Source: Candidatus Amulumruptor caecigallinarius (GTDB taxonomy: Bacteria > Bacteroidota > Bacteroidia > Bacteroidales > Muribaculaceae). From it: DNA of 64,000 bases. The DNA lies in assembly GCA_023665605.1 (NCBI GenBank), contig JAMPDP010000002.1:1-64000 (forward strand), given 5' to 3'. The translations under genes and the position numbers were made by a program. The notes under the pieces are model-generated. The model was not told the DNA's origin, searched no databases, and saw only the letters and a list, made by a program, of their open reading frames with translations. Below are positions 1 to 8,062 of the stretch, piece by piece. Numbering within the stretch: position 1 is the first letter of the stretch; the number at the start of each line of letters is the position of its first letter.

Positions 1-56
1 GCAATAGGATCAGCCCTTATTTATCGTCTGTCTAATTTTTTAGCGGACAGTAATAG

Positions 57-353
57 TTAAGAATATAGCTCGAGGCCGCATTCTTTGACCTCACCAACCT
101 TCGGTTCTGATACCTTTGACTCAGACATGTTTTTGAGAGCCTCAATCTCCCGCTCCATGATACGCTTCCTGGACTCCTTGAATCCGCCCTCTTCCGTTAT
201 AGAACCCAGATATTTGCCCGTAATCTTACGAGCCCTCTTCTTGGTCTTGTCATACACACTGCTGCACTCGTACAACTTGTACAACGCATCGTTCACTCGT
301 CTCAACTCAGTTCCGGGGCGACGGAATTTTACAGCCCAATCAGGTGGTGTCAT
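57..353 (-). pseudogene. Truncated IS transposase N-terminus
   Basis: The 98-residue product resembles the start of Bacteroidetes IS transposases: an opening MTPPDW, then a basic stretch with KKRARKITGKYLGSITEEG near residues 37-55. Full-length relatives are several hundred residues long. Here the frame meets a TAA at 57-59, and all three frames are closed within the 56 bases left before the window edge, so the gene looks truncated or decayed. ATG at 351-353 lies 11 nt from a perfect 9+9 bp palindrome (365-384) that could be an IS end or an operator. It sits downstream of ureC on the same strand. The family assignment is by recall of the motif only. Confidence 0.5.
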
Positions 354-436
354 AGTCTTTACAATATTACGCCAAGGCGTAATACATAATTACAACAAAA
401 ATTTGACTTGGCAAAATTATTTGCCTAAAAATCAAA

Positions 437-465
437 GCCGATGGTCAGAAAAACTGACCATCGGC
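437..465 (-). terminator. Hairpin with T-rich 3' side on the minus strand
   Basis: A perfect 12-bp stem (GCCGATGGTCAG at 437-448, CTGACCATCGGC at 454-465) with a five-base loop. Read on the minus strand it is followed by TTTGATTTTT, as in an intrinsic terminator. It would stop transcripts arriving from the ureC side before they enter the transposase remnant. Confidence 0.6.
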
Positions 466-661
466 ACATATATTACGTATTTCGGTGGGGTTTTATAGAT
501 TAAATGTCTATGTGGAGCGGAATGTTGCGCCGAAATGTGACCCATGTAAAGCAAAACAAAGTGATAATTGGTATGCAAAGTAAGTGAAAAACATATGAAT
601 TGCCAAATCAATTGTGATGAAGTTGTTTGATACGGAGGCTTGTGGGGTGGGTAGATGTGGG

Positions 662-693
662 CAGGGCCGGCGCTTGGTGTGGCGCCGGCCCTG
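662..693 (-). terminator. GC-rich hairpin after ureC
   Basis: A perfect 12-bp stem (CAGGGCCGGCGC at 662-673 with GCGCCGGCCCTG at 682-693) and an 8-nt loop, placed 23 bases beyond the ureC stop. There is no clear T-run after it on the minus strand, so it may act as a 3' stabiliser or a factor-assisted terminator. Confidence 0.6.
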
Positions 694-716
694 TCGTAGG
701 GTGTGTGGAGCTTGGG

Positions 717-2435
717 TTAGCTGAACCAGTAGAGCTGGCCGAGTGGGAGCTCCTTGGCAGGAGGAACGGTGGCGAGGATGCCGTCGACGTATACCTCGAA
801 AGTTTCGGGATTGACCTCAATGTGAGGAGTGGCGGTGTTGCGTACCATGTCCGCTTTGCTCAGCTGGCGTGTGCCGTGGACAGCGTAGATGTTGCTCTGC
901 AGGCCGAGCTTCTTCTCGATGCCGGCATCTACTGATGCCTGGCTTACGAAGGTGAAGCGGGTCTTGGCGAGCTCCTGGCCGTAGGCACCGAACATTGGTC
1001 GCATGATGCAGGGCTGCGGGGTGGGGAGCGATGCATTGGGATCGCCCATGTTAGCCCAGTTGATCAGGCCGTTCTTGATGACGAGCTTGGGCTTGGTGCC
1101 GAAGAATGCGGGCTCCCAGAGCACGAGGTCAGCCATCTTGCCTACCTCGATAGAACCGAGGATGTCGCTGATACCATAGGTGATGGCGGGGTTGAGGGTG
1201 ATCTGTGCCAGGTAGCGGAGCACGCGGAAGTTATCGTTCGAATCAGAGTCCTCTGGTAGCTTGCCGCGGGCGCTCTTCATGTAGCTTGCCATCTGGAATG
1301 TTCGCATGAATGACTCGCCTACACGACCCATGGCCTGTGAGTCAGATGACACCATGGAGATGATGCCGAGGTCATGGAAGACGTTCTCTGCGGCTTGAGT
1401 CTCGGGGCGTACACGGCTCTCGGCAAATGCCACGTCGGAGGGGATGAGCGGGTTCAGATTGTGGCAAACCATAATCATGTCGAAGAGCTCAGCCTCGGAG
1501 TTGATGCCGTAGGGGAGGGTGGGGTTGGTCGAAGAGGGGAGAACGTTGGCCATAGACGCGACCTTCAGAAGGTCAGGTGCGTGACCGCCACCTGCGCCCT
1601 CGGTATGGTATGTGTGGATGGTACGACCGTCGATGGCGGCGATGGAGTCCTCCACGTAGCCGCCCTCGTTGAGGGTGTCTGTATGAATGGCTACCTGAAC
1701 GTCATACTTATCGGCCGAGGTCATGCATGCGCGGATGGCTGCTGGGGTTGAGCCCCAGTCCTCGTGAATCTTGAAACCGCAGGCACCTGCCTCGATCTGC
1801 TCGTCGAGCGTCTCGGCTACTGAGGAATTGCCTTTGGCAAGGAATCCGAGGTTGACGGGCACACCATCGGCAGCGCGGAGCATCTGTTCGATGTTCCAGC
1901 GACCGGCTGTAATGGTGGTGCCGTTGGTACCGTCCGTCGGGCCTATGCCACCCCCCACAAGGGTAGTGATACCGTTAGACAGACAGTTGTAGGCCTGCTG
2001 GGGTGAGATGAAGTGCACGTGTCCGTCGATACCGGCAGCGGTCAGAATCATGTGCTCCCCGGAGATGGCATCTGTGGAGGGTCCGGTGCAGAGGGTGGGG
2101 GTTACGCCCTCCATCACGTTGGGGTTACCGGCTTTGCCGATACCTGCAATCTTGCCATCCTTGACACCGACGTCAGCCTTTACGACGCCGAGCACCGGGT
2201 CTATGATGGTGACGTTGGTGATGACGAGATCAACAGAGCCGCCGTCGGAGGTGATGGTGTTGGCCGTGCCCATGCCGTCACGGAGAGTCTTGCCACCGCC
2301 ATAGACGGTCTCGTCGCCGTAGACGCGCAGGTCTTTCTCTATCTCTACGTAGAGGTCAGTGTTGGCCAGACGAATCTTATCGCCTACAGTCGGGCCGAAC
2401 AACTGATTATTCTGTACTCTTGATATTGTTGCCAT
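717..2435 (-). CDS. ureC: Urease alpha subunit
   Basis: Catalytic subunit of urease, which hydrolyses urea to ammonia and carbamate at a cytoplasmic di-nickel centre; 572 residues, normal for the family. Visible ligands: H139 and H141 (GHVHF), the lysine to be carbamylated K222 with H224 (FKIHEDWG), H251, H277 ([12 protein letters not shown]) and D365 (SSDSQAMG). The flap has C324-H325 but continues N326 where most ureases read CHHLD; in Klebsiella numbering this is position 321, after the catalytic H320. It is last in ureA-ureB-ureC, 30 nt after ureB. No nickel-insertion genes (ureE, F, G, D/H) follow in the window, so maturation must depend on genes elsewhere. Confidence 0.97.
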   Translation of the reverse strand: MATISRVQNNQLFGPTVGDKIRLANTDLYVEIEKDLRVYGDETVYGGGKTLRDGMGTANTITSDGGSVDLVITNVTIIDPVLGVVKADVGVKDGKIAGIGKAGNPNVMEGVTPTLCTGPSTDAISGEHMILTAAGIDGHVHFISPQQAYNCLSNGITTLVGGGIGPTDGTNGTTITAGRWNIEQMLRAADGVPVNLGFLAKGNSSVAETLDEQIEAGACGFKIHEDWGSTPAAIRACMTSADKYDVQVAIHTDTLNEGGYVEDSIAAIDGRTIHTYHTEGAGGGHAPDLLKVASMANVLPSSTNPTLPYGINSEAELFDMIMVCHNLNPLIPSDVAFAESRVRPETQAAENVFHDLGIISMVSSDSQAMGRVGESFMRTFQMASYMKSARGKLPEDSDSNDNFRVLRYLAQITLNPAITYGISDILGSIEVGKMADLVLWEPAFFGTKPKLVIKNGLINWANMGDPNASLPTPQPCIMRPMFGAYGQELAKTRFTFVSQASVDAGIEKKLGLQSNIYAVHGTRQLSKADMVRNTATPHIEVNPETFEVYVDGILATVPPAKELPLGQLYWFS

Positions 2436-2465
2436 GATGAGTCTTAGCTGTGATGAGGGGTGGGA

Positions 2466-3050
2466 TTATGACTGCTTGTTGGCATCGGTGGATGCTGCGG
2501 GGGCAGCCTTTGCGGCGGCCTTGGCCTCTTCGGCCTCGGTGTAACCGGCATCGGCCTCGTCCTCGCTGACAGCCTTGAAGCCAAACTCGTTCATACGCTT
2601 GATGGCGCGCATACGGTTGGGGTAATAAGTAGGGGAGTCCTCCAGTCCGGTGAAGCCGTCCACCAGTCCGTTGAAGCCGATCACGCGGGTCTTGCCGGCA
2701 TACTGAACAATCTCAACCTCCTTCTCCTCACCGGGCTCAAAGCGGATAGCTGTGGTGGCGGGTATGTTGAGGTGGTAGCCGTAGGCTGCGGGGCGGTCAA
2801 ACTCCATGTAGCGGTTAACCTCGAAGAAGTGGAAGTGTGAGCCCACCTGAATGGGGCGGTCGCCAGTGTTGCGAACCACAATCTTCTTGGTGCGTCGGTT
2901 AGCGTTATACTCGAGGTCGCCGTCGGCGAGGATTACGCCTCCGACGGGGACGTATGTTGCGGGCTTGTACCCCGGGGTTTCGGGATAAGCTATCGCGGGC
3001 TTGCCGGGATAGATGCCCGAGGGAGTGGTGTATGAATCTTGAGTTGCCAT
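2466..3050 (-). CDS. ureB: Urease beta subunit with N- and C-terminal extensions
   Basis: Structural beta subunit of urease. Residues about 34-132 match the usual ~100-residue protein ([60 protein letters not shown]). The protein is 194 residues, nearly twice normal: about 33 extra residues come first (rich in Pro and Tyr) and about 60 follow, ending in an Ala/Glu/Lys-rich tail with [15 protein letters not shown]. The extension is in frame and is not UreA or UreC sequence, so this is not one of the known subunit fusions. Start ATG at 3050, 17 nt after the ureA stop. Confidence 0.95.
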   Translation of the reverse strand: MATQDSYTTPSGIYPGKPAIAYPETPGYKPATYVPVGGVILADGDLEYNANRRTKKIVVRNTGDRPIQVGSHFHFFEVNRYMEFDRPAAYGYHLNIPATTAIRFEPGEEKEVEIVQYAGKTRVIGFNGLVDGFTGLEDSPTYYPNRMRAIKRMNEFGFKAVSEDEADAGYTEAEEAKAAAKAAPAASTDANKQS

Positions 3051-3067
3051 GATGTCAGTGCGTTAGA

Positions 3068-3370
3068 TCATTTGATAGGATGATGTATGCTGACCAGACG
3101 GGAGCCGTCGGTAAATACGGCCTCCACCTGCAGCAGATTAATCATGTCAGGCACTCCGGGCATCACCTGATCTTTGGTGAGCCTCTGGGCAGCGTCATGC
3201 ATGACTTCCTCTACGGTCTTGCCTTCACGGGCACCCTCAAGCGCGCATGAAGTGATGTAAGCCACAGCCTCGGGATAGTTGAGCTTGAGGCCCTTGTTGA
3301 GGCGACGCTCTGCGATGAGGCCGAGCGTGAGCAGCTTCAGCTTGTCTTCTTCTTTCGGGGTTAAATGCAT
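3068..3370 (-). CDS. ureA: Urease gamma subunit
   Basis: Small structural subunit of urease; 100 residues, exactly the usual size. Typical signatures are LTPKEEDKL at the start, [20 protein letters not shown] in the middle, VMPGVPDM and a C-terminal VSIHHPI. First gene of ureABC. The 96 bases between ATG 3370 and the terminator of the preceding operon (3467-3493) must hold the promoter, but no good TAnnTTTG box was found there. A small inverted repeat (AGATAA 3398-3403, TTATCT 3409-3414) lies in that leader and could be a regulator site, though this is weak. Confidence 0.96.
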   Translation of the reverse strand: MHLTPKEEDKLKLLTLGLIAERRLNKGLKLNYPEAVAYITSCALEGAREGKTVEEVMHDAAQRLTKDQVMPGVPDMINLLQVEAVFTDGSRLVSIHHPIK

Positions 3371-3457
3371 GGTGTGTGATATTATATAGGTGGTGGTAGA
3401 TAAGGTTTTTATCTGCTATAAATAACACGCGCCGTGCCATTTGGTTGCACTGCCGGC

Positions 3458-3493
3458 AAAAAAAGACGCTCCCCGGAGCGGTTCCGGGGAGCG
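3458..3493 (-). terminator. Intrinsic terminator of the tilS-dnaB-lipoprotein run
   Basis: A perfect 11-bp stem (CGCTCCCCGGA 3467-3477, TCCGGGGAGCG 3483-3493) with a 5-nt loop. On the minus strand it is followed by TC and seven T. It lies 67 nt after the stop of the lipoprotein gene and separates that run from ureABC. Confidence 0.9.
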
Positions 3494-3560
3494 GGATGAT
3501 GTAATCCGGCCAAATAAACAGACCAATTAGACGAATCAGTCTGATGAGAGAATGGGCCGT

Positions 3561-5252
3561 TTACTTGAGGATGGAGCTGAGGTCAAATGCTGAGAACTCC
3601 AGGTCAGAGGCGGCGCGCTTGGCCAGGGAGTTGTCGAGCTTGATGGCTTTGGCGAGGTTAGCGGCCACTTCGTTGGCATTGTTGGTGCGAGCGCCTACGA
3701 TTGCCTTCAGATAATAGGTAGTGGCATCAGGAGTGACATCGTTGAGGATGCGCTGAGCCTGGCTGTAATTCTTGTTGAGAATCTGTGCGAGGGCTGCGTT
3801 GTTGCTCTTGTCATTGCCGAAGGCGTTGAGTGCCTTGGTGTTGTCGCCGTGGAGCAGATAATATGTGCCGAGGGCGGCACCGGCTTCGGGCACGTTGCCG
3901 GCAGCGCCGAGCTTCTGCTCAGCCGCGCCGAGGTCGGAGCCTATCATGTCAAGGAGAGCCTCGTTGAGGCTTACCTCACCGGCTGAGGGGTTGATGGAGC
4001 GGGCCTGAGTGAAGTATGCCTTGGCGTTTGAGTAGTCGCCCTGTGAATAGTAGAGCTTGCCCAGATTGTTGAAGGGACGGTAGTCAGAAGGGTTCTGACG
4101 TGCTGCGGCTTCAAGGATGGCGCGCTTGCGTGCGGTATCGTTGGTGAGGTTGGCGGCATAGAGCAACTCGTCGGCAGAAAGCACGGTGGGATCCTTGTCA
4201 AACTGGGCGTTGATCTGGTCATCGCTGCGGCCTATGACGTTGACGGAAGCCGTCAGGCGTGAGCGGCGGAGCTGCGGCAGGATTGTCTCGGCAAGCTGGT
4301 CGAAGATGCTGCTCATGTTGCGGATCTCCTGCTCACGCTGCGCGGGATCCTTGTACATGGAGAGCACGGAGAGGATGAGCTGTTTGTCCTGAATGTCGCT
4401 GGCAGCCACAAGTTCCTGAAATCCCTCCCAATCCTCGGGTGTGAACTGTGCGGTAAGCTCGCCGAAAGAGGCTACACCATCCTTGCGGAGCTCGCCGGTA
4501 AGATAGCTCTTGGTGTTCTCTTCACGCTTCTGGGCAAGCTGGTTATTGAACTCATAAGTGCCTTCAGGAGAAGCGTAGCTGGAGATGTTGATTTCCTCGA
4601 TGACGCGAGTGGAGTCTGCGCTTGCGTTGCGCAGGTCGCTGCGGAAGCCCTTCACTCCCTCGGAAGATGTCTCCGAGCCGCGTACATTGGCCTGGTTCAC
4701 AAGGAAGTGAATGTCAGCCTTGTACTTCTCGTTGACAATGCGCTGATACTTGTCGGCAGCATTGGCGGGATTAACGGTGGCGGCACTTGCCAGAGCTGCA
4801 GTGGCTATGATTCCGTCGGCCACCTTGACTGAGGGGAGCACATATTTCTTGCCATTCTGGTCCACGCTGAAGGCCAGAGACAACTCAGAGCGTTGCATCT
4901 CAGGCTGGTATACGAAGTTGACAGGCACGGTCATGGTGCCACCGTTCTTGTAGCCGATCACGGGGTTGTTGCCGCGCACATCCTCACCCTGATAGGTGAC
5001 GGGGGTACCGGCAAGCTGGTCGCCGTTGAAGCTGAGAGTGGGGGTAACGGTGAGCTTGGCATTCTTGACGAAGTACTTGGCGGGGATGCGTCCGGTGACA
5101 GTAGCGGGCACGTTCTGTCCCACGAGCTCCAGCGGCGAGGGGTTGCAGCTGAAGTAGTTAGCCTCAAGGTTCTTGAGCTTTGAGGAGCAGCCGCTCAGAG
5201 TGACGGCAGCGATGGCTGCCAGTGCGATGTGGCACTTGTTGAGGGTTCTCAT
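3561..5252 (-). CDS. OmpA-like / TPR lipoprotein
   Basis: A 563-residue envelope protein. The N-terminus is a lipoprotein signal with lipobox LSGC (Cys22). Residues about 45-150 form a beta-rich segment; about 178-260 look OmpA-like (ISSYASPEGTYEFNNQLAQKR, the type of segment that binds peptidoglycan in DUF3868/OmpA relatives); about 370-560 are TPR-like helices (SDYRPFNNLGKLYYSQGDY, AKAYFTQARSINPSAGE). It probably sits on the inner face of the outer membrane and scaffolds other proteins; the exact role is unknown. It is the last gene of the minus-strand run with dnaB 70 nt upstream, and an intrinsic terminator follows. Confidence 0.75.
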   Translation of the reverse strand: MRTLNKCHIALAAIAAVTLSGCSSKLKNLEANYFSCNPSPLELVGQNVPATVTGRIPAKYFVKNAKLTVTPTLSFNGDQLAGTPVTYQGEDVRGNNPVIGYKNGGTMTVPVNFVYQPEMQRSELSLAFSVDQNGKKYVLPSVKVADGIIATAALASAATVNPANAADKYQRIVNEKYKADIHFLVNQANVRGSETSSEGVKGFRSDLRNASADSTRVIEEINISSYASPEGTYEFNNQLAQKREENTKSYLTGELRKDGVASFGELTAQFTPEDWEGFQELVAASDIQDKQLILSVLSMYKDPAQREQEIRNMSSIFDQLAETILPQLRRSRLTASVNVIGRSDDQINAQFDKDPTVLSADELLYAANLTNDTARKRAILEAAARQNPSDYRPFNNLGKLYYSQGDYSNAKAYFTQARSINPSAGEVSLNEALLDMIGSDLGAAEQKLGAAGNVPEAGAALGTYYLLHGDNTKALNAFGNDKSNNAALAQILNKNYSQAQRILNDVTPDATTYYLKAIVGARTNNANEVAANLAKAIKLDNSLAKRAASDLEFSAFDLSSILK

Positions 5253-5322
5253 AAATGGTTGGTGTTATGTGGTGGTTGGTTGAATTGCGTGTGAGTGGTG
5301 ACAGGGGAGCAGCGTCCATGTG

Positions 5323-6924
5323 TCAGAAAGGCGCTTCGCCGCTGGCGGAGGGTGAGAGGAAGTCGGCAGTGCCGCCGGAGAGAGGTGTGGAGAGCGGGTT
5401 TGGGGCAGGCTCGGGCAACGCTGCCATCGGGCCGTCGTCGGCATCGTTCATGCGCGAGGGGCGGGTGGTGCTCTCGTGATCTTCGGAGCCGTTCCAGTTC
5501 TCAAAGCGGGCGTATTTGGCGCGGAAACGCATCTTCACATCGTCCACAGAGCCCGAGCGGTGCTTGGCCACAATGAACTCGGCGAGGCCGCGGATGTCAT
5601 GTCCCTCGCCATCCACTCCCGAGCGGTTGTAATACTCCGGACGGTGGATGAAGCAGACTATGTCGGCATCCTGTTCGATGGCTCCGCTCTCACGGAGGTC
5701 GCTTAGCTGCGGGCGCTTTCCGGCAGCTCCCGTGTCGCCGCGGCTCTCCACAGAGCGGTTGAGCTGCGATAGAGCCACTATGGGGATGTTGAGCTCCTTG
5801 GCGAGCTGCTTGAGGCTTCGGGAGATCATACTCACCTCCTGCTCACGTGAGCCGAACTTCATGCCCGATGCGTTCATCAGCTGGAGGTAGTCGATGATGA
5901 TGAACTGCACATTGTGCTCCCTGACGAGTCGACGCGCCTTGGTGCGAAGCTCGAAGATGGATAGCGAGGCTGTGTCATCAATGTAGAGAGGTGCACCCTG
6001 CAGACGGCGCACTCTGGCCATGAGTTGCTGCCACTCCAGATTGGAGAGGTGGCCGCTCTTGATTTTTTCGCCCTCAAGTTCCGTAACGTTGGAAATCAGA
6101 CGGTTGACGAGCTGCACCTTCGACATCTCAAGCGAGAAAACTGCGACGGGTGTGTTATAATCCATGGCCATGTTTTTGGCCATGGAGAGCACGAAAGCCG
6201 TCTTGCCCATGGCCGGGCGGGCGGCGATGATTATGAGGTCAGAGTTCTGCCAACCGGAGGTGAGCTTGTCAAGGTCAGTGTAGCCTGAAGCGAGACCCGA
6301 AAGTCCGCTCTCGCGCTTTGAAGCCGCTTCAATCTGCTTGAGGGCCTCCTCGATAACCGGGTCTATCTGCACAACATCCTTCTTGACGTTGCGCTGTGAG
6401 ATCTCGAAGAGCTTGCCCTCAGCCTCCTGGAGGAGGTCTTCCACGTCGTTGCTCTCGTCAAACGCCATTGACTCGATGCGGGTGGCAAAGGAGATCAGCT
6501 CGCGGGCCAGATATTTCTGTGCGATGATGCGCGAATGGAATTCCACATGGGCAGCGGAGGTGACGCGCGTGGTAAGCTCGGTAATGCGCACCATGCCGCC
6601 GGCCTTGTCAAGGGTGCCGTTGAGACGCAGCTGCTCGGTGACAGTGAGCATATCAATGGGCTTCTGCTGAGCACCGAGAGCTTGAATGGCTTCGTAAATC
6701 ACCTTGTTCTCAGGCTCATAGAAGCTATCAGGTTTGAGCAGGTCGCACACAATGGTATAAGCGTCTCGTTCCAGCATCAGTGCACCGAGCACGGCTTCTT
6801 CGAGCTCCTTGTCGCGGGGAGCTTTGCGTCCGGCTATTTCGGCGATGGCCTGGGTCTCCGGATTGGCGGGACCACGCTTGGCGTAGGCCGAGGCGTTGCG
6901 GTTGGATGTGTATTCTGAGGGCAT
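5323..6924 (-). CDS. dnaB: Replicative DNA helicase DnaB
   Basis: Hexameric helicase that unwinds DNA at the replication fork. The N-terminal primase-interaction domain spans about residues 38-140 and the RecA-like motor follows, with Walker A ARPAMGKT (235-242), a DYLQL Walker B segment and the downstream RESGAIEQDAD motif. No intein is present. At 533 residues it is somewhat longer than E. coli DnaB (471), with a charged Gly/Pro/Ser-rich C-terminal tail. It lies 35 nt after the dipeptide epimerase gene and is likely co-transcribed with it. Confidence 0.96.
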   Translation of the reverse strand: MPSEYTSNRNASAYAKRGPANPETQAIAEIAGRKAPRDKELEEAVLGALMLERDAYTIVCDLLKPDSFYEPENKVIYEAIQALGAQQKPIDMLTVTEQLRLNGTLDKAGGMVRITELTTRVTSAAHVEFHSRIIAQKYLARELISFATRIESMAFDESNDVEDLLQEAEGKLFEISQRNVKKDVVQIDPVIEEALKQIEAASKRESGLSGLASGYTDLDKLTSGWQNSDLIIIAARPAMGKTAFVLSMAKNMAMDYNTPVAVFSLEMSKVQLVNRLISNVTELEGEKIKSGHLSNLEWQQLMARVRRLQGAPLYIDDTASLSIFELRTKARRLVREHNVQFIIIDYLQLMNASGMKFGSREQEVSMISRSLKQLAKELNIPIVALSQLNRSVESRGDTGAAGKRPQLSDLRESGAIEQDADIVCFIHRPEYYNRSGVDGEGHDIRGLAEFIVAKHRSGSVDDVKMRFRAKYARFENWNGSEDHESTTRPSRMNDADDGPMAALPEPAPNPLSTPLSGGTADFLSPSASGEAPF

Positions 6925-6959
6925 TTAGCTGTGGGTCAGGGAAAGTTCAGTAGGGGGAC

Positions 6960-8048
6960 TTACTGCTTGGCAGGATTGCGTGGTGTGATGCCCACTCCGG
7001 GAGTGGATGTGAGGGTAACACGGCCATCGACAATCTTCATGCCGTCAAAAATATCATTGGATATCAGCAGGTTGCCGTCAAGGTCAACCCAATCGGCCAG
7101 CGGGGCAAGCTGGGCGGCGGCACTTATAGCACATGATGTTTCGGTCATGCAGCCGATCATCACCTTCATGTCGAGACCGCGGGCCAGAATGGCCATCTTG
7201 TAGGCATCAGTAAGGCCACCGCTCTTCATCAGCTTGATGTTGATGCCGTCATACGCGCCGGACAAAGCGGGTACATCAGCGGAGGTCTGCACCGCCTCGT
7301 CGGCAATGATAGGGAGCGGGGAGCGTTCGCGGAGCCAAGCGTGGCTGTCGAGGTCGTTCTTGTCCATTGGTTGCTCGACGAAAAGCACGCCGCGGTCGGC
7401 GAGCCACAAGATATTTTCAAGTGCCTCCTCGCGGGTCTTCCACCCCTGATTGACATCCACGCAGAGTGGCCGGTCAGTGTGGCGGCGAATCGTCTCGATG
7501 AGTTCACGATCCCCCGGCACGCCCATCTTTACCTTCCAGATGCTGTAAGGTTCAGCTTCCGCCATCTTGCGGGCAAGCTCCTCGGGAGAGTCGTTGGTGA
7601 TGGTGTAAGATGTCGCCGGAGCCTTGGCCGGATCAAGACCATAAATCTCATACCATGCACGGCCCATCATCTTGCCCGAGAGGTCATGCAGGGCAATGTC
7701 GACGGCGGCCTTTGCGGCTCGGTTGCCGGGTGCTACGGAGTCGAGATAGGCATGAATATCTTCGAGCGCAAAGGGGTTGGCCAGCCTTTCTGGGGCTATC
7801 TTGCCGAGAAAAGCGGTGACAGACTCCACGCTCTCGCCCAGATATGGGGGCATGGAGGCTTCCCCGTAGCCTGTGATGGAGTCTATGGTAATCTCAACCT
7901 GCACCCCGGGGGTGGTGGTGCGGGACATTGACGCCAGGTTGAATGAGTGGGTAAGTTGAAGCTCGTAGGGGTAGTATTTGAACTCCACCCCGGCTGCGGG
8001 GGCCATGCCGGCCATCAGTGTGCAGAGGAGGGCTAATGCTATTTTCAT
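6960..8048 (-). CDS. Exported dipeptide epimerase (L-Ala-D/L-Glu type)
   Basis: An enolase-superfamily enzyme of the muconate-lactonising branch, probably interconverting L-Ala-D-Glu and L-Ala-L-Glu during murein peptide recycling. Visible: the KVK motif (172-174), metal ligands D198 (DVNQGW), E225 (EQPM) and D250 (ADEA), and IKLMKSGG (271-278) with the second catalytic Lys. ATG at 8048 was chosen because it opens a classical signal peptide (MKIALALLCTLMAGMAPAAG); the longer frame would need a TTG at 8060. Export is unusual compared with the cytoplasmic E. coli enzyme and suggests action on periplasmic muropeptides. It follows tilS by 14 nt. Substrate specificity within the family is inferred. 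Confidence 0.85.
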   Translation of the reverse strand: MKIALALLCTLMAGMAPAAGVEFKYYPYELQLTHSFNLASMSRTTTPGVQVEITIDSITGYGEASMPPYLGESVESVTAFLGKIAPERLANPFALEDIHAYLDSVAPGNRAAKAAVDIALHDLSGKMMGRAWYEIYGLDPAKAPATSYTITNDSPEELARKMAEAEPYSIWKVKMGVPGDRELIETIRRHTDRPLCVDVNQGWKTREEALENILWLADRGVLFVEQPMDKNDLDSHAWLRERSPLPIIADEAVQTSADVPALSGAYDGINIKLMKSGGLTDAYKMAILARGLDMKVMIGCMTETSCAISAAAQLAPLADWVDLDGNLLISNDIFDGMKIVDGRVTLTSTPGVGITPRNPAKQ

Positions 8049-8062
8049 ATGTTCCGACAAAA

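Larger units (their letters stand above)
354..716. other. Gene-free stretch with three inverted repeats
   Basis: No convincing gene lies between ureC and the transposase remnant. The stretch holds a palindrome at 365-384 (TATTACGCC, 2-nt centre, GGCGTAATA), a 12-bp hairpin at 437-465 and a 12-bp hairpin at 662-693. Its 355-600 part is much more AT-rich than the flanking urease genes. It is where ureE/F/G/D would be expected if the urease operon continued, and they are not here. Confidence 0.6.

Noticed and set aside
3398-3414. AGATAA/TTATCT inverted repeat upstream of ureA as a nickel-regulator operator
   Set aside because: Six bases per arm with no known matching consensus; mentioned under ureA but not claimed as a site.
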